Below, one piece after another: positions 36,791 to 49,464 of a DNA stretch of 64,000 nucleotides. Every line of letters starts with the position of its first letter. Positions within the stretch are counted from its first letter, which is position 1. This DNA is from Cristatella mucedo (taxonomy: Eukaryota > Bryozoa > Phylactolaemata > Cristatellidae), in NCBI GenBank assembly GCA_009760855.2, contig WPIO01000110.1:1-64000 (forward strand), given 5' to 3'. Position numbers and translations under genes: made by a program. The notes beneath the pieces are model-generated. The model was not told where the DNA came from. It did not search any database and saw only the letters and a list, made by a program, of their open reading frames with translations.

Positions 36791-37584
36791 CGCTCACCCG
36801 TCCCCCATGCGTGGCTAATCTTACTACAGGATATTTATGGTATTCGTATTATCCAAATATTCATATTGTTCAAGAGGATAAATTTGAAACATCAGAAGTT
36901 GTCGCCGCCGAAGGAGAGAGAGTTGAGAGTAGATAAGTGCGAGGGTATGTGAGTGATTTAGCGAGGACGCTCAGCGGTTCGCAGAGGCAGACTGAGATGA
37001 TTGTGACAATAAATACTAATACATTGCATACAGCGCCCTTGGTGAACTTGATCTCTTTCTGGGCGCTTTACGATGCACCCACGGTTAGGACGCAAGGGAA
37101 ACGCCCTTAGGCACGACGGCCGGCTCCACGACGCACGGTGCCGCCGCAGTGCAACTACCCAGAGACTTCGAAAACGCCACAGCCTCTAGCGATAATATTA
37201 TAATAATAATGAAAATATATTTGTATAGCGCCCCCAGCGAGCTAAATCTCTCTCTAGGCACTTTGCAGTTGCTGCACATAAAGCATTACCCAACAGCTAA
37301 TTGCAACTTGCCTGGACAGTGTGCTAGGCGCTCTCATGTCCTGGTGTCGAGGTCGAGGCTTGGCGCTAGGTAGGGGTCTGGTGAAGGGCCCCGGTCTGAA
37401 AGCATCGCGGCCGCCGCCGCCGCGACTACGCCGCACGCCTAGTCCGTCAGCTGTTCGTTCGTGCCAGTTACGTTAGGGTGCGCGGCAGAGCTTTCGGAAG
37501 ACCAGCAAGCGGCCGCGGAGCAGACAGTCCGAGTATGTCTGCAGCGTACTTTACGCGTATGCGGTGCAGAAAGGTAGCTCGAGG
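36791..37584. other. Two LINE tails in otherwise anonymous sequence
   Basis: Minus-strand LINE 3' tails lie at about 37015-37085 (CAGCGCCCTTGGTGAACTTG) and 37195-37320 (TAGCGCCCCCAGCGAGCTAA plus ATAATAATAA). I see no gene. Confidence 0.5.
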
Positions 37585-37593
37585 TAGATGAAA

Positions 37594-37629
<36 letters not shown>

Positions 37630-37638
37630 TTTCATCTA
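37585..37638. repeat. 54-bp perfect palindrome with (AT)16 centre
   Basis: TAGATGAAAGG at 37585-37595 and CCTTTCATCTA at 37628-37638 flank exactly 32 bases of alternating AT, so the whole 54 bases are self-complementary. Confidence 0.95.
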
Positions 37639-38599
37639 GTTGTCTATTTGTGAATCTCCTTTTTTTATTTCCCTCGGACCCGTCTATACGACCGCAGAGA
37701 ACTACACTCCTGTGCGTACGCGCGAGCCATATGCTTTCTGTCCCATGCGTCGCTGCCAACAATAGCTCGCCGTTCTTTTGACCTTCAAAGCGCAAATTCT
37801 CGCGCAACCCATTTTACCTTCTTTTGGTATCGGCTCGTCGTACGCCATCGCTTCGTCATCCAGACTTTTTTCGGTGGACGCCGCACCGTGCGGTCTCTGC
37901 TGCAGCGCTCGCAACGCGAAATCCTAAGAGGAGGCGCTGGACAGAGCGATCTCTTTATTGCACAACGCACGGAGCCGCAAGACGCACGACTGCCTCCGCC
38001 CCCGTCTCACACTCGAGTATTCTCTCTCATCCCCTCCGGCTGTCCTTTGGCCGACCCCGATGGTGAATCCACCATCTGTTCACCAGCGGGTTATCGGCCT
38101 GTGTCAACGCCTCATTAGAAGCTGACCACGGCTGTGCACAGGCCCCTCTCGACGATGCTCCCAACAGCTGTTTAAGAAAGGAGAGGTACCAGCCCGCATG
38201 CAATCGAACTACAGCGTTGTGCACGCGCATCGTTTCGCGAGCGAAGTTCTACGCTCTAAATGAGCGGTCTAAAGGGACGGGCGAGTGGGGCGCGGTCGTA
38301 GCTGCCCCTCGCAGCTGCGACCGCCTAAATTAAAAGTTAGCGGAAGAGCCTAAACACGAGTATCTGTCATTGAAATCGGGCAATAGACATAAAGATTCCA
38401 GTAGCTTGCAAGTTTAAAGTGCTGCCGCCTCGTTTTGGCCCCGGGACGAGGTGCTCGCCTTTGACCATCTGAGTTCGTGGGCTCGCACGAGCCGCTCATG
38501 TGCGAAGCACTAGGAGAAGATCATGTTCTCATTGGGTGCTAAACACAAACATTTTACTTTATTTTATACATTTTTCTTAACTGCTCTTCAAAAGTATCC

Positions 38600-38636
<37 letters not shown>

Positions 38637-39974
38637 ATTATTTACCCCAAACAGTGATTGAACACACATACAGGAGAGACGGTTGGCAGAGGCCGAAGTA
38701 AACATGTCTATCGAGATGACATAGTTTACGCTTTAACTAATTAGTGTTTATCGGAAACATTTGATTTCCGTGGGTGCACCTGGCGCTAATGAAAATATTC
38801 TGAAGACCGGTGTAGTTCTTCTGCAAAGCGGAACCAGACGCATCTGCCGACAGCCGTGACTTCTGAACCGATCAAAGTGATTAGGGTTAAACAAGCTCAA
38901 GCTGACATTGGAGATCGTTCTGGTCGCATTCTATTGAGCCTCTTATGTTTCCATGGAGCTCGATAGGTTTTGTATAAAGATGCGCTAGGTGCGGCTAGCC
39001 GGAAGTGCTCAGTACTGCACGGACGCAGTGACAGACGCGAAAAAGAGGCTGATACCAACTAGTTATTTAGTTAAATCCACCTCCGCCTGGCATGCGACGT
39101 CGGCTTTCGAGTTGTTCAGGCAGGCGGCGAGAGCGTCTGCCTGCACGCTCGGGCGTGCCCATCTGGCTCGCTCAGGGGACGCCGCGGCAGCTTGTCGGCG
39201 TCGAAACGGCGGCGTGCTGAATCGGCCGGACTGTAATCTGGCCGACGCTGTCATTCGCGTCGTTCGCGTGGCCGATTGTTATCGTTCCTATATATATATA
39301 TATATATATCGTTCCTACTGTCGTGAACGCCATTCGCTATTCTCAGTTTTTAATCTGCAGCGGCTATGAACCGATTGCGATAGTCCATGGCCGATGCAGC
39401 ATAAATGCCGAAGTCATGTACCGCCGGTAGCAGGCAGTGCGCATCACGCTCCTGGAGCTCGCGCCTGGGCTGAGTTGAGCTGCTCGACGAGCGTTTTGCG
39501 AGGCGTCGTCACGTGGCTGCACGACGCGGCCGCCGTTGAACGCCTGCAGCCCTTCTTCGTCGTCGTCGAATAGAGTTCTCTATGGTACGGGAATACGGGA
39601 CTCGCTATCTTCTCAAGGTGAGGCCGCTCTACGGTGCTGCCGCTCTCAGCGACTGCCGGCGTGCCGGCGTGCATCGGTACTGCGACACAAGGTTCACGAC
39701 AAGGTTCAAGGACACTCCTCGACGCGAGGTTCGCGGCTTCGCCGGTATTCGCCGCAAGTCGGATGCGACGAGCACCGCAACGAGGGCTGCGTTTTCGGCC
39801 CAGTTCTGTCCATTTGAGGAGTCCGCCATACCCCCTCCCGCTTGTAACAACGTCGCGGGGGGGGGGGGCTGCTGCCAATAAAAACCAAGTACCACTTTTA
39901 GTCTGGCCGGCGATGTGGTTCGGTCCGTTGGCCGACTAATGTCAAGGATGAAAAGGCGCCTCGTTGAAAAAGAA
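37639..39974. other. No recognised gene; one possible SINE head and one CT tract
   Basis: A tRNA-like SINE head may lie at 38440-38515 (GACGAGGTGCTCGCC as A-box, GAGTTCGTGGGCTCGCAC as B-box). A (CT)n tract lies at 38600-38637. Long GC-rich frames around 39440-39940 overlap on both strands and show no domain. Confidence 0.4.
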
Positions 39975-40075
39975 GCATGTCATGCCCTTTGCAGCAAATG
40001 TAATGCACCTAGAAAGAGATTGAGTTATCTGAAGGCGCTTTATCAAGTGCATTATTATTATTATTATTATTCGTA
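39975..40075 (+). mobile_element. Orphan LINE 3' tail
   Basis: CCTTTGCAGCAAATGTAATG, then the hairpin and GTGCA(TTA)n. It is only about 100 bases, with no coding part. Confidence 0.75.
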
Positions 40076-40159
40076 CCAAAAAAAGCACTGGCACCGCCCA
40101 CAAAGTCTGTGCGGTAGTGCTGCGCTTGCTAATGTTTGAGCATCCACGTGAAAAGGTTA

Positions 40160-40655
40160 AAAACATGTGAAATAATTAAAAAATACAAATAGTTAAAAAT
40201 TGCGCCTCAGTAGTGTGAATATTAGCGGCAGAGGTATTACAAACAAGTTATCCTGCATGGCACCACAGAGGGGGCGTATTCTTATCCTGTATCAATATGG
40301 CGGCCCTATTACCGTCTAACCCACGGGAAGTGACACGAGTATCTATGATCAATCAAGCATTCGAGAATGTTCGACTTTGTCTGGATCGCCGAAAGAGATA
40401 GTACTAACTATTTCATAATTAAAAAATTATAAAAAAGGTAAATACAATTTTCTGCTTTACTTGAACATGGATTAGACGACATAAATTATTCCCGCCTTTA
40501 GCCCCGCGGTATACCGAGGCCCACCCCTGCTTCCTTTTGTCGCCCCCGTAGGCGTGCACAACGCCATTTGCCGCCGACGTTTTTCGCAAGCGGGGCACGC
40601 GAAGCCGGCGGACGGCGATTTGACGGTGGCCAATTTGTGTTTTGCGATTGTCACT
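40160..40655 (+). promoter_or_regulatory. Probable promoter and 5' UTR of the SYNCRIP/HNRNPR gene
   Basis: This is the interval between the upstream LINE tail and the proposed ATG at 40656. It is inferred from position only. No TATA box or other defined element is convincing. Confidence 0.35.
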
Positions 40656-43600
40656 ATGGCCGGTTAGTATAGCTGCTGCTCACATGTGTCCATGTTGTGA
40701 CAATAGCTGGCGTACTGCGCTCGTTATCCTATTGTGACTCTACCGGCTATTGTCGGCGCCATTGCCTGCTTGGCACGTGCGGCAGGCCCTCTCGTACATT
40801 TAGTGCAGCAAATAGCATCGGACTGTTAGAGAAAGTCAATCGCATTCTAGAATGTTTACCCACCTTGCTACTCGGGATTTTGTCTTGATATAAGCTGCGT
40901 TCAGCTTAATGTTAATTCGTTAAAGCGTTGCTGCCCAACTGCGCCGTGTCGGCAGTGTAGCTCGCATGGCGCATTGGCGTCGTCAAAGATCACCGTTACT
41001 TGACAGTCGTCGCTTAGTGCTAAAACATTTGGTGCAGTCAAGAGCGTCACCGCAGCTGAGCTACAACTCACCTTTCGTGGTCATGCTGTTACCTTTACCG
41101 TCACAATACCACACCTGGGGTCGTAGTGTCCGCGGTTTGTTCAGCTCAAATAGTAGGTGTTTTATTAGGTAGATTTATACTACGTTTCCCTGTCAATCGG
41201 CTGCGCCTTGCCTTGCTCTTTGTTAAAAAAAATGTTTTTGTAGATGTTCAAGCGACTGATGAGCTGAGCAACATTGAAGGCGAGCTCAACAATCTAGAAG
41301 GCGAAGCTGATAGCATAGAGGGTGATGATGTGCTACCCGAAGATAGCGTTGAAACGAACGACGCCGCCGCCGCCGTTTCTGATGACCATGCATTAGTCGG
41401 TGCTGCTAGCAGTGATGATGCAGTTGGTGATAGTGCTCAACCGCAAACAGAAGACGATCAAACCGATGATCAAGAGGAGCATGGTATCTATTATGACAAG
41501 CTAGTATCGCAAGGAATCTCCAAGTTCACTGCTTCTGCATTAGAAAAACTGGTTAATGAAGGTATGTAGATTCACTGCTGCTGTTGTGTATGGCATTGGT
41601 GTTTCAAACTCATTTACAGATTCTTAAATGCTTGACCTGTTTCCTACTAGGGTTGGTAACAGAAAAAGATCTTGACGAGCGAGCTCTTGACGGGCTTAAG
41701 GAGTTTCAAAGCGAGCATGTGAAGGAGGTACTAGCTGAGTTTTCAGGCAGTAACCTATCGCACGTGTCCAATAAGAGTGCTTATCTCTGCGGAGTTATGA
41801 AGACATTCAGGCAGCGTATCAAGCACCAGCAAGCTTCAGGTCATCTAGCCCGCGGGCCAGACGAGTCTAAACTGCGAGTAAGTATGCCGTAGTCACCGTT
41901 CGCGCCATGGTTAGTCATTAATGATTATAAATTTTACCAGAGGTTTTGGCATTGCCAAGACTGCTGAAATGGTTGGATCAACCAAATGAATGCGATTTTA
42001 TCACATCGTGCACTTGCATTGTCTCTTAGTGCCTCACTCACGCGGTAGGTGCTCGCTTACAGGAGATACTTGAAAGGACAAACTATTCCATGGACGTTAC
42101 CACTGGGCAGAGGAAATATGGTGGTCCTCCTCCAAACTGGGACGGTCCGTCTCCAGGAGCAGGGCATGAAGTACGAGTTCTCACCCTCTTGATGGCATGC
42201 TAGCAGCTGCGTGTAGTGTCAGATGTTCCGTGAGTTGGTCTCTTGCTGTTCTTGTGTCTATTCTGTATTCATATTTTGAGCAAGCTTGCAGTGACAAAAA
42301 GCTATTTCTTGGCTCTTTAGGTCTTCTGTGGAAAAATTCCTAAAGAAGTCTTCGAAGACGAGCTTATACCTATTTTTGAAAAGTGTGGGAAAATATGGGA
42401 CTTAAGGCTCATGATGGATCCGCTAACTGGCTTTAATAGGGGCTATGCATTTGTTACATTCTGCACCAGGGAGTCAGCTAACCAGGCAGTCAAGCAGGTA
42501 AATAAACATTGCGTGTGACTTGTGCTGTTCTGCTACTTTTGCAGTATTATGTATTAGCCGTTTATTTCGTGCAGCTTGACAACCACGAAATAAAGCCTGG
42601 AAAGAAGCTCAAGATCAACGTGTCGGTTGCGAACGTGAGGTTGTTCGTTGGTAATATCCCTAAGAGCAAGGGCAAGGAGGATATTAAGGAGGAGTTCTCA
42701 AAGCAAGCAGGTCGGTGGCCGCTAAGCCAAGAGTAGATTTGTAATTGTACTGCTGCACCTGTTTTTTCAGCTAGCCAAGGCAGAGTAGTACGACATCTGC
42801 AACATCTTTTTTTTATAGAGGGTCTAATTGATGTCATCGTTTATACCACGCCGGATGACCCAAATAAAAAGAATCGAGGTTTCGCATTTCTGGAATACGA
42901 ATCCCACAAGGCAGCATCGATGGCCAAGCGAAAGCTGGGATCTGGGCGAGTGCGAGTGTGGGGCTGTGACATTATAGTTGACTGGGCAGACCCGCAAGAA
43001 GAGCCTGACGAAGAAACCATGTCCAAGGTAAAATGTGTGGCACGTCCTTTAAACTTAGTGAAGGGCAGCTGTTACAAATGGGTGTCAATTTGTGTTTGTT
43101 CACTAACTTTTGTGTTCTTTGGTTATACATCGTAGGTCAAGGTTCTTTACGTAAGAAACCTGACTCAAGATGTCACCGAAGAAATGCTTAAGGAAAAGTT
43201 TGAACCCTACGGAGCTGTCGAACGTGTCAAGAAAGTAAAAGACTATGGCTTCATTCATTTTACTGAAAGGGAACACGCCATGCAAGCAATGAACGATCTT
43301 GGCGGACAGAAGCTTGGTTCGGCGACAATGGAAATATCATTAGCAAAACCTCAGACCGATAAACAGAAGAAACCAAGGCAGCGACCTGATGGCAACGTTG
43401 GCATGAACAGGTAGGCAAAAATTACTTAAGGGACACATTCATTGTTTGGGGTTTGTTTCCTTAGCCGTTATTCAGCATTCCAATATTATAGGTCTGAAGA
43501 TTCTTGGGCTCCTGCCAGAGGTGGGCGAGGAAGAGGACGAGGGGCACCTGCTCGTGGATTTGGTGGTACGTCAGCATCGTCTTATATTGCAAGCTGTGCA

Positions 43601-44157
43601 GAGTTACGATTCAATGGCATATAATTATCACTTGCTGATATTTGCACATGCCGACTGTCCACAGGTTATGATGGTGGCTATTCCGAGTTTGGTGTGAGCT
43701 CGTATGGGCCTGCTGAAAGTTCGGACTATTATGGTGGTTACAGCGACTTAGGGATGCCCGGTGGCAGCCGAGGAAGAATGTCTCAGGTTGGTCATGTCGC
43801 TTCTGTCTTGATACCGTTGTCTCTTATCGCAAATGAATGATGCACGTTCAAAAGCATGTTTCTTATTGCCAGATGGGGCTACCTATGCGAGGTCGGCAGC
43901 AGCCCATGCCTGCCAGAGGGATCCGAGGTGCAAGTGGCTTCAGAGGAGGCCGAGGCATATTGGCAGCAGCGCCACGAGAGATCATGGTAAACAAACGAAA
44001 AGCCGATGCAGGCATGATGCAGCAACAGCAGCTGCCTAAGCGGCGAAATACAGGACAAGGATGGGGCATTCTGCCCATTCCGCAGCAGCCGCTGGGATCT
44101 GGAGATTTCCGAAGAGGAGAGCAATGGTATCAGGATTCCTTTGGAGATGGATGGTGA
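40656..44157 (+). CDS. SYNCRIP: hnRNP Q/R (SYNCRIP-like) RNA-binding protein, 11 coding exons
   Basis: Orthologue of animal SYNCRIP/hnRNP R, a nuclear and cytoplasmic mRNA-binding protein acting in splicing, mRNA stability and translation. Exons: 40656-40662, 41244-41561, 41651-41877, 42063-42170, 42321-42497, 42575-42710, 42819-43027, 43136-43410, 43492-43565, 43665-43786, 43873-44157. All junctions are GT-AG, phases agree throughout, and the product is 645 residues against about 620-635 in mammals. It has an acidic N-terminus, then the conserved acidic helical domain (about 75-150; [29 protein letters not shown]). RRM1 is at about 221-298 ([15 protein letters not shown]), RRM2 at 301-382 ([20 protein letters not shown]) and RRM3 at 397-467 (VLYVRNL, YGFIHF). 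An RG-rich tail carries a bipartite nuclear signal [18 protein letters not shown] and ends in [13 protein letters not shown], like the vertebrate terminus. The 7-base first coding exon is inferred from phase and the ATG; the other ten are secure. Vertebrate SYNCRIP and HNRNPR are paralogues, so the symbol denotes the pair. Confidence 0.92.
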
Positions 44158-44760
44158 TTTTTTTTGCCTGTGCGTACCTTTTAGTCTGCTAGCACCTCTG
44201 CTAGCACTTCTGCTGCTGTTGGAATTTCCTGCTTGCTGCCGAAGCGAAAATTCCAACCCCTTACGTAGAGCCAACTGCGAACAGACTCAACTTCGTCTGA
44301 TATCCATGTCCTGACGACATGCGAAATTGACTGGTTTCTGAGGTCTTCGACGGAATTCGATCTTTACTGGAATTCATGCGACTGTTCATAAAGATCAATT
44401 TGCCAGTGTTTATTCTGGTAAATTAGCCCTGCCAATGGACGAATTTATACTTTCTGCAAAAACACTGTCCATGGCTTGAAATTTGTACGTTTACTTAAAG
44501 TGTACATATCTGGCTCCACGAAATCACCAGGGGCTGGTGCAAATAAAAAATTTATTTCTATGAACATTCATTTTATGCAAAAGTTAAATGCAGTGATTCA
44601 AAAGTCACCAGCCTTCGAAACATCACCTCAATTCTTGTTAGACCCCTTAGACTCTCCTTTGCAGGCAAAGGTAAGTAGTGCTTATTTATTGCTGTGTAAT
44701 TATGTGTATCGTGCTCTTTTTTTTAGCATCAATAAATCATTCTTTACAGCCTGGCTTTAT
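44158..44760 (+). other. 3' UTR of the SYNCRIP/HNRNPR gene
   Basis: Non-coding sequence after the TGA stop, with AATAAA at 44542-44547 and 44731-44736 as candidate polyadenylation signals. The true end cannot be seen. Confidence 0.5.
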
Positions 44761-46555
44761 TTATGATGTCGGTAATGCCTGCTGAGCAATCATCAGGCCA
44801 ACCATTCACTAATGTGGCAGTAATGGGGTACTAACAGACTGATGTTTTTCAACGTGAATTAATTAGCTGACAGTGACCTTGTGATTGCAGTAATGCACGC
44901 CAAGCATTCCTCATACCATGAGATCAGCCCATAGACGGATGGTTGCCGTACTGAGTACAAACCAAATGAGCAAGCTTGGAACCATCTTAGGCTTGAGGTA
45001 TAATTTTAGGAAGTATTTGAGAATGTGGCCCGTAGTGTTTCCACATTGTGTAGCTGCTTAACTTTAAACGGAGCTGGTGGTATTGATTTTTAACACTGCC
45101 AAGATCTTTCTAGTGAACCTCTTGATAAGCCTCTGAAGTTATGAATTCACTAGCAACTAGTTATAGTGAGGGCATGGTTGCTCTTGACCCTGTGAACGAA
45201 CTATTGAGACCCTGTTGACAGCACCATATTGCCCAAGTGATAGTGGTAGTGTAGCTCTAGCGTGCTAGGTTGGGTAGGTCTACTTGTGAATAGACAATCC
45301 TACGTATCGGCCTCAATACACAAACCCAAGCACCTCTGTCCACAAAAGTCCACAAAAGAATCAACACAAGAGCACATGTCTGCCTCCCTCTCGTCGGCTG
45401 TCGGAGCTTAGAAGACTAGACACTGGTTTGCTCACAGCCTATGGCGACAGTAAGACCCTGCCTACAAAATCACTGAACCGGACGGTAGTAAGACAACCGT
45501 GCTATGGCGGCTCAATGCACCGAGTCAGCTAAAGCCGCAAAACGGGTTTCTTCGGTTGAGTCTATTGTTTTGCCTAACCTGACGATCGTGGAACGAGTAA
45601 AGGGCGTTCAGTTGCCTTGTAAGGTAGCGTGTTAGCGATGCTTTTACATACTAGGTGCAGCCGCATACAGGGCGATATGACTGAAACGCATATTGCGATA
45701 GAGCAGCCCCTCTTATAAAACTGGTTCTCGGCAGCCTTTATAAGATGCACGCCCAGCAAGCCTCTGTTCTCGGCATATTCCATGCCATACAGCTTATTGC
45801 TGCGGCCACTCAAGCCGCCGATGACTTCCGACGAGACGCGATAAATAGCAGCTCGACTTTATCTCAGTTTTTGCATGGGCTAAACTCGTTCTCCAACTGA
45901 CCCACCACTGCACCTACCACTTCAATCCTAACCGGTAATTACAACCGGACCGTGAGCGCCCACGTCTCAAATTAGCTACGCCTGTCAATTCGGCCTCGAA
46001 TTTCTATCGAAGGGCGATTTTCGCCAGCGACTTTCGAGCTCTCTATTCCATGCGCTCGAGTTCAGAACGCCGCAAGCGAAGTTTTTAGTCGAATGCTCGA
46101 AAAGTACCTAGATCGGCACCGTCATTCCTGTGTCCAGTGCGCTGGACACAGTGCTGGAAACACCAGGCACAGTGCTGACGGAATCCGAGCATTCATAGCA
46201 GATATGCATTCGGGGGGGGGATGCCATTTTGAACTCGACAGGCGTGGGCAGGGGGCGAGGTTCGCATCGTCGCGGTAGGTCGACCAGAGTGGGAGAGAGC
46301 CTGTAACCTCGTTGTTTCGACGATGCGAGTAAATAACGTGACCATTAATTAATACAGTGAATAGGCAAATAAAGAGTTTTCATAATGCCTGCTTTACAAA
46401 AGATTTGAGGTTGGCTATAAATACAGCTAAGTGACTTGGATCAAATGAGTTATGGTACAGTTTGAAGCATGAGTAAGCAGTATTTTAGATAGGTGTTCAG
46501 GAGCGAGAGAGAGTGAGAGAGCGAAGAGACTTAAAAAATGAGATTAAGAACCTTA
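44761..46555. other. No recognised gene
   Basis: Anonymous sequence with short frames only. A small palindrome GTGTCCAGTGCGCTGGACAC lies at about 46131-46150. Confidence 0.4.
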
Positions 46556-46559
46556 AAAA

Positions 46560-47000
46560 GTTACCTTAAGTTACCTTACCTTGTTAAGAACCTTAAAAAA
46601 GTGATTCTCTGCTTAATGGGGAGCCACTTCAGCAGGTCGGTGAGAAGTGGTGTAAGGTGATCGTTGTGATCTTACAAGGTTGAGGAAAAAGTTCGCGACT
46701 CGCTTTTTAATTTTAATCATTATATTCATTAAATTATTATTTCATTATATTATTATTAAAATCACAGCGCACGAACTTTTTCCTTAATCCAGCCGCACCG
46801 AGATGCACACTGTGGCACCAACTGTCTCAGTGCATAGGCACTAAGACGTGCCAGTAGCGGCTGCAAAAGTCTCTTAAGGATGAAGCAGATGCATGGGAGA
46901 CCAGCTTGGCCGTGGCGTCCTTATCTAACAAGGAACGAATTCTTGCAACGGTGCACAGAGCTGGAAGTAGGCAGACTTGCCGCTGGAGCATATGTGGTCT
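46560..47000 (-). mobile_element. LINE family C fragment with a hairpin insertion
   Basis: A minus-strand LINE C-terminal fragment (CACTTCAGCAGGTCGGTGAG, GAGCTGGAAGTAGGCAGACT), a third family, paralogous to 51430-51810. Relative to that paralogue it carries about 110 extra bases at 46676-46788. Confidence 0.65.
46676..46788. mobile_element. MITE-like hairpin insertion
   Basis: Arms AGGAAAAAGTTCG (46683-46695) and CGAACTTTTTCCT (46772-46784) flank an AT-rich, loosely palindromic centre. The paralogous LINE at 51.5 kb lacks the whole block, so it is a discrete insertion. No transposase lies nearby, and the exact ends and target duplication are uncertain. Confidence 0.55.
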
Positions 47001-48124
47001 CCTAGGGAAGTCGCCGTGGGAGAAGCCGCTAGGAGTTCTTGCCGATGCTGCCAGAGATTAGCAGCACATTCGTGCTGAATGTCCGGAGCATGTGCATCCC
47101 TCAGAACGCCCACTTTATAAGGTCGGAGGAACGAGACGCGATGTCCTCGACTTCATCGAGGTGCACTGCCAGCTGCATATGAGATGGCGCCACTGTGGCC
47201 TCAGCATGCAGCAGTAGATGCAATCGGAGGAAGGACCGGGCCGTGGTGATCGAGCATTTCTCCCAACCTCTGCTCTAGCACTTCGATGTCCAGCTCAAAG
47301 AAGGCATTCTGGTGCACAGGGTCCCGGACATCAACCTGGTCTTCTACAGCAAGCCAGTCTGTTATGCTCCTGGGTTTGCCAGAGGCACCAGGCTGGTCGG
47401 TGTATGCAGCTGCTGCTCTAGCTCTAGTGTCTCCTGTGCTCTCTCTCTCTCTCTGTTTGGGATGAGCAGCTGAATGCTGAAGGCCACAAGGTCGTGTGGG
47501 GTGTGATTACTCTTGGCCACTGCTGCAGTGGTGGTGGCTGCTGACTGCAAACTTTCGTACTCGTGCTTGGGCTTCGATGTGGATACCAACGTGGAAGGAT
47601 GCTCAAACTGCAGTTTGCAACTGTTTTGGTCAGCTTTTCCATGGCCCGAGCCATAGCTTGCTGCTTTGTGTTCCTGTTGCCGTTTGCTTTCCGTGCTTAC
47701 ATTCGCATGTTCAAGAGCGTGCCACTAGCCAGTGGTTCGACAAACGGGTCACGAGCCTGACGCCAGCTGTCTATAAGTTTGGTAGTGCGAATTTCACCAA
47801 CACCCCGAGGGACTGGTCTTCAACTGCTCAGAGATCGGCTGATCGGGCAGCAGAAAGGGGAGGAGGCTGCCAGCCTTGGCATGGGCGCCCAGGCAGGGTA
47901 CTGCAGGCAGGTTTTTATAGGGCCGGTCAGCTTGTTCTCTGATGGGGTTGGGTCAGGTGGCTGGTGGGGACGTGATCATTGTTGTAATTCCCTGACCGGC
48001 TGGTGTTGGGGGATTAATGGGCTGGCAACGTGGCTGAGGACTCGGGTGCACAGATTACAGAATTTAGAGATGGGGCACCTTCTCATGCCCTAACTTTATA
48101 ACGGTCAACCAGTACCTATAGGAG
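47001..48124. other. No secure gene; one suspicious open frame on the minus strand
   Basis: On the minus strand, about 47217-47420 is open for roughly 68 codons without an ATG at its head, and reads ITDWLAVEDQVDVRDPVHQN and LDIEVLEQRLGEMLDHHGPV before a TGA. The composition is protein-like and could be an exon or gene remnant, but I recognise no family. Plus-strand frames over the same interval look like shadows. Confidence 0.25.
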
Positions 48125-48470
48125 TAATAATACATTTGTGTAGCACTCTCAGAGAACTTAATCTCTTGCTAAGCACTTTACAGATGCTGCACATAGAGCA
48201 TAGCCAAATGCTTGGTGGTAACACCCGCAAGCAGCAGGCATGGTGTTAGCACGTACATGTGCACACGCGAAGGACGAATCACAAAGGCCCACCAAATGCT
48301 GTAATAAAAAGAGTGCGTTTTAAGCTTCCTTTTCAAGGCCGTCACGTCAGGGGACGTTGTGTGACCTGCGTCGGTAGTGAGTTCCAGGCTATCAGAGAGT
48401 CGCCGTGGGTAGGCTTTTCTATTATGTATCACTAGTGTTATGCGTTGCCTTAGCCAGTGCTACAGATGCA
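48125..48470 (-). mobile_element. LINE family C 3' fragment
   Basis: A minus-strand 3' end: TAATAATACATTTGTGTAGC, the hairpin (CTCTCAGAGAACTTAATCTC), the 3' UTR and a short coding remnant near 48300-48400. It shares the 3' tail with family A, but its 3' UTR differs. Confidence 0.7.
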
Positions 48471-49464
48471 GTAACTGCTCCCTATCCTAATGCATACGCC
48501 AAAAGTCAGGCTCAAAGCAAGAATGCAGAGAAACAGAGCGAGGCCAAGAGGAAAAAGATTGTTATTGGCTAGTCGAATTATTTTATGATCGGCAGTTTAC
48601 AGCAGCAAACCTAATACAGAGCATACTAAGCTCAAGCTCTCTATTACCCCTCTGCTGATACACCGAAATGGTTCCCTCCCAATAATGATACAGCAACTAC
48701 TACTACTACTACTACTAATAAATAAATAAATAAATAATAAATAATAATAATAGTTATCTATACAATGTATTGATAACTCGATAGACTAACTTACTCTCAG
48801 ATAACTTACCCGGAATGCTATGGCTAGAAAACATCAATACATGCTAACATGGATACTGAGCTCCATTTCAATGTGTCGCTACTATCATCGGTTAAGCCCG
48901 GTGAGGGATAGAGAGCTGCCGAGCTATGTCAGTATCTGTTCTAGAAGGTCACTGGGATCGGCCGGGGAGTGGGAGGTCGGAGCCGACGCTCGGTACAGAG
49001 CGTTGCTGAAAGCTGAAAGTCACGGAAGAATTTCCATCCCCGTTATAGGCAACCGCATAAGATTTCTGACGGTGCTGCCGGACTAAAGCCAGATCTATAC
49101 AGCAGTTTACCTGTTGACTGTTTGGCAGAGTAGCTAGTATTGGTGGCTGATTGCCAAGAAATTATTAGCAGTTGCAGTGTAAGATGGCAGCAAACCTAAT
49201 CAAACATTCGACAGACGAGTCGACAGCACGTTTGAGCAAGCCACAGCAAGCAGGCCTGCAAATAGCAAGCTTCAGAGGCAGCATCTCGCAGCCACAAATG
49301 CAGCAGCAGCAGCAGCAGCAGCACAGGCATGTGTCCCTACGGTTGATTACTTTACGGCATAAAGTAAAGTAAAACTAATGGCCAATTAATTCACAGGCTT
49401 AATTTATATAGCATGTGAAGAGCTGTAGCAGCTAGCACACCTACTTGCAGTGGGCAATGCAATA
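48471..49464. other. No recognised gene
   Basis: Anonymous sequence with small ACT and AATA repeats near 48696-48750 and a (CAG)7 run at about 49302-49322. Confidence 0.4.

Noticed and set aside
47496-47942. 148-codon plus-strand frame
   Set aside because: It is rich in Trp/Cys/Arg with no motif. The opposite strand next to it has a better protein-like composition.
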